A stretch of DNA of 15,658 bases from CALBPI01 sp039700805 (GTDB taxonomy: Bacteria; Pseudomonadota; Gammaproteobacteria; Steroidobacterales; Woeseiaceae). Where the stretch lies: contig JBCAZE010000066.1 of the NCBI GenBank assembly GCA_039700805.1, forward strand, positions 1 through 15,658. The letters are read 5' to 3'. A model generated the notes under the pieces. That model made no database searches. It was not told where the DNA came from and was given only the letters and a program-made list of their open reading frames with translations. The position numbers and the translations under genes were made by a program. Shown here in pieces: positions 8,851 through 14,879 of the stretch (positions within the stretch are counted from its first letter, which is position 1; every line of letters starts with the position of its first letter).

Positions 8851-8929
8851 GTCATATGCTGAAATTTTGGCAAGAAATTTCTACAAAAGCTCCCGAGTCG
8901 GTCACTCTCTGCCGTACACGATAGCCTTT

Positions 8930-10831
8930 GTGTCGGGGGCGTCAATTAACACTTTTTCTGTATTGCGTTATCTACTAGCGACCGCAGCGCTGTGTTTGAC
9001 TGCATGCGGTGGGGGCGGCGGTGGCAGCGAGCCACCCATACCCACCGGTGACCGAACAGCACCGGTTATTTCGTTGACGGGTGCGACGACCGTTAGTCAT
9101 GAACAAGGGACCGATTATGTCGACGCGGGTGCAACCGCAGTCGATGCCGTGGATGGTTCGGTTAGCGTCACGGTGTCCGGTTCAGTGGGCGCTGCGGCTG
9201 GCACCTATACGTTGACCTACACCGCATCCGATGCCGCCGGTAATCGAGCGACGGCGACACGTACCGTTATCGTCGCAGACACGACAGCGCCGACAATTAC
9301 GCTCGTTGGCGGCGGCTCGATCACGCTTGATATCGGTTCAGCTTATGCTGAACCCGGTGCCACTGCGACGGACGTGGTTGATGGCTTACTGACCGTGAGT
9401 ATAGCGGGTGCGGTAGGTACCGGACCGGGCACTTACACACTGACCTACAGCGCGATCGACGGGGCGGGGAATCAAGCACAAGCGACTCGCACGGTTGTCG
9501 TCCAGGGCGTCCCGCCAGGTGGGCAGTCCACCGATGTTGTTGTGCTCGCGAATGGCATCGTCGATCCGGCATGGGATCGCGGCATGAACGCGTTTGATGA
9601 GGCCATTGGATTCGGCGATTGCAGCAATGATGGTGGCGCTGCGTGTCCCAGTATCAGTTGGGGAGTCGTAGCGGACCCGGATCGCGGTGATGTGATTGAG
9701 ATTGCGCATGGCAGCACAGGCGACCTTGCCGGTTTTTTTATCGCCGCCAATTCGCCATTAGATATGACGGGCTTTCGCGAAGGTAGTGTCGTATTCGATG
9801 TTCGTGTCATGAGTGGTGACAGCAACATAACGATGAAGCTCGACTGTATATTTCCCTGTACCTCTGGTGACCAAAATCTCGGTCGCCGTGGGGCTGGCGG
9901 CTGGGAAACTGTAGAAGTACCCGTTTCGATGCTGACGGGTGGTGGCTTAAACCTCGGCAGTGTCGATACAGGGATCGTTATTTGGGCCACTGGTGCGACT
10001 GACACGAGATTTCGTCTAGACAATGTGCGTTTCACCGGTTTCGATGGAAGCAGTCCACCGCCATCGGGGCCATTTACGATTACATCGTATGGCGCTGGCA
10101 GCATCTCCGATACCATCAACCCCGCGAGCTACCGGTGCGTTGTTGATTTTGGAAACTGGATTTACAACGCCGGTATTGTTGAGCCCGCCATCGCTGCATG
10201 CGATCCATCAACCGGGATTCCAACTGGCGTGCCAACGCCGCGTTTTCCGCAACTGACGGGCGAGGCAGAAGATCGTCCAACGCCGACCCATAAATGGTGG
10301 GGCTCAGTACCATTCCTCGGTGAGATGACAGTGGGTGATCCTGATGATGCTGCTTACATCACACCCGATCCGATCACCGCGAGGATTACGGATCGCGGTT
10401 TTCGTGCGATGGGCATTCCGTCCGGCCTTAGCGCTAATCAAGAGGGATTCGCTTACACGATCCCAGATCCCTTCAGCGAAGTGTTCGACGGCATTGCCAT
10501 CGGAAACTCTCAATTCCGAGACATGGAGGGTTATCTCAAGGACCACAGCGATGGTTCGGTAACTGTCGAATGGCAGAGTGGCGGTTTGCCAGTGATGGAG
10601 GCAACGTTCGTCCATGGCTCTCCCTATGTCTTCGTGAAGGCGATGCAAGGCGATATTGTTCTGCGTACGCTTCGAGCTGATAGCGGTGAGAAGGGCACGT
10701 TCTACCAGCGCGGCAATAGCCTTGGTGTTTGGACAAGTGTTGCCGGAAGTCACAACAACTTTTTGATCACCGGTGAGGGGCGACCACGTTTGAGAATGTC
10801 ACCGGCAATGAAATCACCGTACGCAATCTAG
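8930..10831 (+). CDS. GH81 endo-beta-1,3-glucanase lipoprotein, 5' part (interrupted by frameshift)
   Basis: This is the N-terminal segment of a surface-anchored laminarinase. Numbering from GTG 8930: a lipoprotein signal with lipobox LTAC (Cys26) and a poly-Gly linker; two tandem DUF5011/HYR-like Ig domains (about 42-117 and 118-192, each ending GTYTLTY...D.AGN..ATRTV); a galactose-binding-like beta-sandwich (about 201-370, DRGDVIEIAHGS...FRLDNVRFTG) resembling carbohydrate-binding/ExoP-type modules; then the GH81 N-terminal domain from about 381 (PTPTHKWWGS). Homologous reading stops at Gly617 (GGG 10778-10780). The last 16 residues are out of frame. The start is uncertain: the frame extends to TTG 8867, but the likely promoter would initiate near 8872, so GTG 8930 or TTG 8963 fits better. 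None has a clear ribosome-binding site. The catalytic residues lie in the downstream part. Confidence 0.82.
   Translation: MSGASINTFSVLRYLLATAALCLTACGGGGGGSEPPIPTGDRTAPVISLTGATTVSHEQGTDYVDAGATAVDAVDGSVSVTVSGSVGAAAGTYTLTYTASDAAGNRATATRTVIVADTTAPTITLVGGGSITLDIGSAYAEPGATATDVVDGLLTVSIAGAVGTGPGTYTLTYSAIDGAGNQAQATRTVVVQGVPPGGQSTDVVVLANGIVDPAWDRGMNAFDEAIGFGDCSNDGGAACPSISWGVVADPDRGDVIEIAHGSTGDLAGFFIAANSPLDMTGFREGSVVFDVRVMSGDSNITMKLDCIFPCTSGDQNLGRRGAGGWETVEVPVSMLTGGGLNLGSVDTGIVIWATGATDTRFRLDNVRFTGFDGSSPPPSGPFTITSYGAGSISDTINPASYRCVVDFGNWIYNAGIVEPAIAACDPSTGIPTGVPTPRFPQLTGEAEDRPTPTHKWWGSVPFLGEMTVGDPDDAAYITPDPITARITDRGFRAMGIPSGLSANQEGFAYTIPDPFSEVFDGIAIGNSQFRDMEGYLKDHSDGSVTVEWQSGGLPVMEATFVHGSPYVFVKAMQGDIVLRTLRADSGEKGTFYQRGNSLGVWTSVAGSHNNFLITGEGRPRLRMSPAMKSPYAI
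10777..10782 (+). other. Frameshift site in the GH81 gene (G run one base short)
   Basis: The upstream frame reads GGT GAG GGG then CGA. The frame used downstream reads GCG ACC ACG TTT GAG (ATTFE) from 10780. Adding one G to the four-G run at 10777-10780 joins them as ...ITGEGATTFENVTGNEIT without losing a residue. A ribosomal -1 slip at GGG would give the same protein. There is no classical X-XXY-YYZ heptamer, so a real mutation or a homopolymer sequencing error is more likely than programmed frameshifting. Confidence 0.85.
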
Positions 10832-10872
10832 CCAAAGAACTGACGCTCACTTACCTCCCGCAAGCATCGGGA

Positions 10873-12462
10873 ATGCCGACTGATGCAATGTCTGAGTTCT
10901 TTGAGGCGCGTGCGCGACAGGTTGTCTCAAGGGTTGATGTGAGCTACGACGTCAATCGTGTGAACAATCAAGTGACGATTAGCCATGTCTATCGCGACGC
11001 GATGGGGTCGCCGGTTGAGACTGTTGTCGGGTTGCACCCCCTTCACTGGAAACACAGTTCACAATCGCTATCCGCTTATAAAGCCCGAAGCGCGCGTGGC
11101 ATGATCCGATTCGCAGTAGCGGCAGACTTCAACTACACCTTGCCTTCCATCGGCGTGTTGCCGACGTTACCGACGTTCAATGGCACTTTCGATAGCGCGG
11201 TCTTGACGCAGTTGATTCGCGAGTTCGTCGATGCCGGCCCATCGGTTTGGAACACCCGAACGGACACGTACTGGTCGGGTAAGGACTACGGCAAGGTTGC
11301 CGAACTTGCGGCCATCGCAGACGCCGTTGGAATGACGGGTGCTTCGACAACGCTTCGCGATTGGTTGAAACAGGAGCTATCGGATTGGTTCTCTGCGGAC
11401 ACCAATGGCAGTCTCGATGAGATCAAATATTTCGTCTACGACGAAAACTGGAACACGTTACTCGGGCTTGAAGAATCGTTTGCTGCCCATCAACAACTCA
11501 ATGACCATCACTTCCACTATGGCTATTTTGTTCGCGCTGCCGCTGAGGTTTGCCGACTAGATCCGGCCTGGTGTGGCAACGATCAATATGGGCCGATGGT
11601 TGAGTTATTGATCCGTGATTATGCGGCAGGCAAAGATGACCCAATGTTTCCTTATCTAAGGAACTTCGACCCTGCGAATGGGTTTTCCTGGGCATCTGGC
11701 ATGGTCAATTTTGCACGGGGCAACAACAACGAATCGACATCAGAGGCGGCGAACGCCTACGGCGCGATCGTCTTGTACGGATTGGTAACAGGCAACGATA
11801 CGCTGGTCGAGCGGGGAATGTACCTTCACGCATCGACGGCGGCGGCCTATTGGCAGTATTGGAACAACATTGACGGCTACAACAACGTAGGCCCGGACGC
11901 CGATAATTTTCCAAACGGCTATGAGCGCATTACAACATCGATTATCTGGGGTGATGGTGCGGTGTTCGCGACGTGGTTTAGTGCCGCTTATGCGCACATA
12001 CTCGGAATCCAAGGATTACCCGCCAATCCGCTGATCCTTCATGTAGGCCTGCATGCAGACTACATGCAAGACTACGTACGTGTTGGCCTCAGCGAATCGT
12101 CGAACGGTCGGCCTTCCGGACTGTTGCCTGATCAATGGCGAGACCTTTGGTGGAACCTCTGGGCAATGACCGACGCTGACGCCGCAATTGCTGACTACGA
12201 TGCCGCTGCCGACTATGTGCCGGAAGCAGGCGAGACCAAAGCGCATACCTACCATTGGATTCACACGTTCAGACAGCTCGGACAACTCGCGACTGGGACC
12301 GGTGTTTTGACAGCCGACTACCCGGCTGCCATGGCGTTCGATAACAACGGCGTCACAACGTACGTCGTTTACAATTTCGATGGCGTGGATCGAACGGTTA
12401 TGTTCAGCGATGGCCAGGTGCTTCTCGCGGCACCAAATAGCTTCGCCGTGATCAGCAACTGA
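10873..12462 (+). CDS. GH81 endo-beta-1,3-glucanase, 3' catalytic part
   Basis: This is the remainder of the GH81 protein, in the -1 frame relative to the upstream piece. In-frame homology extends back to 10780, so ATG 10873 is only the first ATG of the fragment and not a likely native start. The (alpha/alpha)6 catalytic domain is complete: YGKVAELAAIAD, FVYDENWNTLLG, LNDHHFHYGYFV with Asp211 and His215, and GNNNESTSEA with Glu287 and Glu291. The D-x3-H and E-x3-E spacings match the active site known for GH81 (inverting, cleaves internal beta-1,3 bonds of laminarin, curdlan or callose). A C-terminal beta domain follows (TTYVVYNFDGVDRTVMFSDG). Joined with the 5' part the protein would be about 1,178 residues. 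The intact catalytic residues and lack of further lesions suggest a recent break or a sequencing error. The stop lies 10 bases from the convergent EEP gene. Confidence 0.88.
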   Translation: MPTDAMSEFFEARARQVVSRVDVSYDVNRVNNQVTISHVYRDAMGSPVETVVGLHPLHWKHSSQSLSAYKARSARGMIRFAVAADFNYTLPSIGVLPTLPTFNGTFDSAVLTQLIREFVDAGPSVWNTRTDTYWSGKDYGKVAELAAIADAVGMTGASTTLRDWLKQELSDWFSADTNGSLDEIKYFVYDENWNTLLGLEESFAAHQQLNDHHFHYGYFVRAAAEVCRLDPAWCGNDQYGPMVELLIRDYAAGKDDPMFPYLRNFDPANGFSWASGMVNFARGNNNESTSEAANAYGAIVLYGLVTGNDTLVERGMYLHASTAAAYWQYWNNIDGYNNVGPDADNFPNGYERITTSIIWGDGAVFATWFSAAYAHILGIQGLPANPLILHVGLHADYMQDYVRVGLSESSNGRPSGLLPDQWRDLWWNLWAMTDADAAIADYDAAADYVPEAGETKAHTYHWIHTFRQLGQLATGTGVLTADYPAAMAFDNNGVTTYVVYNFDGVDRTVMFSDGQVLLAAPNSFAVISN

Positions 12463-12479
12463 TTGCTCTCGATCAGTTG
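12456..12479. terminator. Inverted repeat spanning both convergent stop codons, possible bidirectional terminator
   Basis: CAACTGAT (12456-12463) and ATCAGTTG (12472-12479) form a perfect 8-bp stem with an eight-base loop. The arms contain the TGA stops of the GH81 gene (+) and the EEP gene (-), each preceded by an Asn codon AAC. There is no T tract on either side and the stem is only half GC, so it is not a standard intrinsic terminator. A weak bidirectional barrier between converging transcripts is the most I would claim. Confidence 0.35.
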
Positions 12480-13537
12480 GTCGTTCTCTCAAGTGTCATG
12501 ACCAGCGGCAAATGGTCTGACACGCCCTCGCGTTTTTCCAAATTGAATCGCTTGACTGTTCCGTCTGCGTTGAGTTGATCGGCGTAGGCATTGGCGAGGA
12601 AGACACCCTTGGGTTGCATTCGCCATGTCGCATCGCTATCTGCTGAGAACAAGATCATGTCGAGAAAAGACCAGCTTTTACCGCGCCACCAATAGTTGGT
12701 GCCCAGGCAGCCGTTGCAGCCGACCTCGTGTGCGACCGTCCAGAAAGGCCGCACCCTGTCATCCATGATCGTTGTGTCGGTCATTTCGCGGCGCGGCGTA
12801 TTGAAATCACCAGCCGCGAAGACTAGTTGCTCTGCCGGCAAAGCGGCGCGTAGTTCGTTGAGTCTGTCGTAAGCGAGCTCACGCATGCGTATCGGGTGAT
12901 AGGGAGCAGGGAAGTGCACGGCAAACCCTGTGATGGTAGTGCCGTCTGGTAACGTGAACGTGGCTTGCAGAATACCGCGCGTATCATCGGCACGGTCCGG
13001 GAAGCCGACAGGAATGAAATCATGCAGTACCGGGCGGCCCGTCAGCGGCAGTCGCGATAGGAATGCGACATCTATGCCGCGCAAGTCACGCCCTTCAATC
13101 AACACCACCTGTGTGTAGCCAGCGTCAGCCAAATACGTTTCGTTGAGGCGTTTTAGGATCCGCTCGTTCTCTATTTCCTGTAATGCGATGATGTCGGGGC
13201 CTTTGCCATTATTCACTTGAAGGATCACTCGGGCGATTTGCGAGAGCTTGAACTCAACGGCGGATTCACTCCAATCGAGCTCGAGGCACTCCGCTTTCCA
13301 TCGATCGACCTCGATCGGCGCACACTTGGCGATATGCGCCGGGTCGCTCTTAACACGTCGTGGCAGGTAGGCGTGATCATCTTTGCCCGCATCGTCTGAT
13401 GCATCAAACAAGTTCTCGACATTGAACGTCATGATCGTGACGTTGTCGTTGCCTAGCGATTGCGGTGTCGCGTCCGGGTTTACGCTGCAGGCGACAACCA
13501 TGAGGCTCGCTAGAAGGACCGTCATTCGTAAAGCCAT
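12473..13537 (-). CDS. Endonuclease/exonuclease/phosphatase (EEP) family lipoprotein
   Basis: A 354-residue protein starting at ATG 13537. The frame is open up to 13705, but 13537 is preferred because it begins a lipoprotein signal (MALRMTVLLASLMVVAC, lipid-modified Cys17), has AGGAG upstream, and clears the MerC gene ending at 13551. The DNase I-like EEP fold shows its Mg-binding and catalytic motifs: FNVENLF (38-44), IIALQEIEN with Glu121, GIDVAFLSR, GFAVHFPAP, AAGDFNTPR, a WWRGKSWSFLDMILFS segment, and the C-terminal SDHLPLVMTLE. These mark a metal-dependent phosphodiesterase or phosphatase. With a lipobox it should act in the periplasm or at the outer membrane, for example on extracellular DNA or phosphoesters; the substrate cannot be read from the sequence. 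It follows the MerC gene by 13 bases, so the two are probably co-transcribed from the promoter region near 14130. Confidence 0.9.
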   Translation of the reverse strand: MALRMTVLLASLMVVACSVNPDATPQSLGNDNVTIMTFNVENLFDASDDAGKDDHAYLPRRVKSDPAHIAKCAPIEVDRWKAECLELDWSESAVEFKLSQIARVILQVNNGKGPDIIALQEIENERILKRLNETYLADAGYTQVVLIEGRDLRGIDVAFLSRLPLTGRPVLHDFIPVGFPDRADDTRGILQATFTLPDGTTITGFAVHFPAPYHPIRMRELAYDRLNELRAALPAEQLVFAAGDFNTPRREMTDTTIMDDRVRPFWTVAHEVGCNGCLGTNYWWRGKSWSFLDMILFSADSDATWRMQPKGVFLANAYADQLNADGTVKRFNLEKREGVSDHLPLVMTLERTTN

Positions 13538-13550
13538 ATTCGCCTTGCTC

Positions 13551-13988
13551 CTATTGTTGACCGACGCTCGCATCGTAGATTTTTTCCTTGTCGTCTGCAC
13601 ATTGCGCGGATCGGCATAGTCGATAGTTTCGGTAATGGGCATACACGAGCAGGCCGGCCGACAGCAATGTCGTGGCTCTTTCGCCATCTTCGCCGACCCA
13701 GCCATTGACGACTGTCGCGGATAGTATGATTCCCGTTAGGCCAAGCAGACCAAGCACCAGAACCCACACATCCTTGTGTTGCCGACAGCCGATGCCGAAT
13801 GCAAAAAGCGCTGCCGGCAAAATGATCCATAACAGCGCACGGTGAAACCCTTCGCCCAGAAAAATCGATGTTGGTGCCGCAGTACCTAGCACTAATATGA
13901 TTGGGACGATCAAACAGTGGATAGCGCAAGCACTAGAGGCCGCTATCCCTAGCCAATCGGCGAGGCTTCTATATCGATGATTATCCAT
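13551..13988 (-). CDS. MerC-domain integral membrane protein
   Basis: A 145-residue protein with four predicted membrane helices (about 11-37, 50-68, 73-95, 104-119). This is the size and topology of MerC, the inner-membrane Hg(II) uptake protein. The signature SACAIHCLIVP puts Cys21, His24 and Cys25 inside helix 1, matching the metal-binding pair of MerC. A second pair, Cys125 and Cys130, lies in the cytoplasmic tail (YRLCRSAQC). No merR, merA, merT or merP is nearby, so mercury resistance is not indicated. Such orphan MerC-domain proteins occur in many gammaproteobacteria, and the Zur-like box upstream suggests zinc handling (inference). GGGAAAA about seven bases before ATG 13988 acts as ribosome-binding site. 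It is the first gene of a unit with the EEP lipoprotein. Confidence 0.88.
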   Translation of the reverse strand: MDNHRYRSLADWLGIAASSACAIHCLIVPIILVLGTAAPTSIFLGEGFHRALLWIILPAALFAFGIGCRQHKDVWVLVLGLLGLTGIILSATVVNGWVGEDGERATTLLSAGLLVYAHYRNYRLCRSAQCADDKEKIYDASVGQQ

Positions 13989-14123
13989 TTTGCGTTTTCC
14001 CAGCAGACGATTTGTGTGCGTTCTTTAATAGATGGGGTCGGCGGCTGTCCTCTGGTACGGTGCCATGCATCGCGCTCTGGCAACTCGCAGCCGCAGCTTT
14101 CATCGTCGGACGACTTATTCACT

Positions 14124-14146
14124 TTAATGTTATATTATATCAACTA
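14124..14146. promoter_or_regulatory. Zur-box-like operator between divergent MerC and ABC-transporter units
   Basis: The 23-bp site is centred on T14135 and contains AATGTTATA-T-TATATCA. Against the gammaproteobacterial Zur consensus core ATGTTATA-N-TATAACAT the left half is perfect and the right half differs at 14140 and 14143. Over the full 23-bp consensus, 16 of 22 specified bases match. It lies 38 bases upstream of the ABC ATPase start and 136 bases upstream of the MerC start. Zur represses zinc-acquisition genes when zinc is sufficient. The His-rich permease downstream makes a zinc signal the most coherent reading. Confidence 0.7.
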
Positions 14147-14162
14147 GATCGACTTGTGTTGA
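14134..14162 (-). promoter_or_regulatory. Predicted sigma-70 promoter for the MerC-EEP unit, inside the Zur box
   Basis: On the minus strand the -10 is a perfect TATAAT (14139-14134) and the -35 is TCAACA (14162-14157, four of six matches) with a 17-bp spacer. Initiation near 14127 would give a leader of about 140 bases before MerC. The -10 lies wholly within the Zur-like box, so a bound repressor would silence this promoter. On the plus strand TATATT (14131-14136) could be a -10 for the ABC unit, but I see no good -35. Confidence 0.5.
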
Positions 14163-14183
14163 CGATCGACAGAAACAAGCCTC

Positions 14184-14879
14184 ATGACAGCCCTTCAGCA
14201 ATCACCAGAGAGTACGGCTAGCGATTCCCAGCCGGCGTTGGCAGTCGACGTAGCTGCCTTGCAGTTTGACTACCAGGGTCAAACCGCGCTCCGTTTAGAG
14301 CGTTTAACGTTGGAGGCCAAGAGTCAGGCGGTCGTTGTCGGGCCGTCAGGTTCCGGAAAGACAACACTCTTGCATCTGCTCGCAGGTCTGATCCGCCCGA
14401 CATCCGGTCGTGTTGACGTGTTCGGCCAGGATCTCTCGGCACTGAGCAATGCCGCCTGCGACCGATTTCGTGGTACGAATATTGGCATCGTATTCCAGGG
14501 GCTGCACCTGTTGCCGTCGTTGACGATTCGCCAAAACATCGTGATGGCTCAGCGGCTTGGGCGCCGTGTTCAATCACCCGATGAAGTCGACGCGTTATTG
14601 TCGCAACTGGACCTGACACGTTTTCAGCATCGTCGTCCATCCGCATTAAGCCAGGGTCAGGCTCAGCGTGTGGCGATTGCACGTGCGGTCGCACATCGTC
14701 CACGATTGATACTCGCCGATGAGCCAACATCAGCGCTCGATGACGACAGCGCGCAAAGCGCTATAGCGCTGCTCGAGGAGACAGCGAAGCGCGTTGGTGC
14801 CGCGCTGCTTGTTGTGACTCATGACACCCGTATTGTCGATCACTTTGCCAATATCATCCGACTTGTTCCGACACAATGA
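14184..14879 (+). CDS. ABC transporter ATP-binding protein (LolD/MacB/FtsE type)
   Basis: A 231-residue ATPase with all nucleotide-binding motifs: Walker A GPSGSGKTT (53-61), Q-loop Gln105, signature LSQGQAQR (155-162), Walker B LILADE (175-180) with D-loop SALD, and H-loop His213. Length and the GIVFQGLHLLPSLT segment place it with LolD/MacB/FtsE-type ATPases, which drive mechanotransmission through an FtsX-like permease and do not import a solute directly. Such a permease is encoded next, overlapping by four bases (ATGA at 14876-14879), so the two are translationally coupled. The nearest family member I can name by context is the zinc-depletion-induced PA4064 of Pseudomonas aeruginosa, encoded beside an FtsX-like permease (PA4065). 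The ribosome-binding site before ATG 14184 is weak. The upstream Zur-like box suggests induction on zinc starvation. Confidence 0.93.
   Translation: MTALQQSPESTASDSQPALAVDVAALQFDYQGQTALRLERLTLEAKSQAVVVGPSGSGKTTLLHLLAGLIRPTSGRVDVFGQDLSALSNAACDRFRGTNIGIVFQGLHLLPSLTIRQNIVMAQRLGRRVQSPDEVDALLSQLDLTRFQHRRPSALSQGQAQRVAIARAVAHRPRLILADEPTSALDDDSAQSAIALLEETAKRVGAALLVVTHDTRIVDHFANIIRLVPTQ

Noticed and set aside
13538..13705. N-terminal extension of the EEP lipoprotein to 13705
   Set aside because: It would overlap almost all of the last 150 bases of the MerC gene and bury the lipoprotein signal 56 residues inside the protein; ATG 13537 has its own AGGAG.
13551..13988. Mercury resistance (mer) operon
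   Set aside because: Only a MerC-domain protein is present; no merR, merT, merP or merA is found and the upstream site resembles a Zur box, not a MerR site.
14012..14221. 69-residue plus-strand frame starting upstream of the ABC ATPase
   Set aside because: It runs through the Zur-like box and the minus-strand promoter, overlaps the ATPase start in another frame, has no recognisable motif and no ribosome-binding site.
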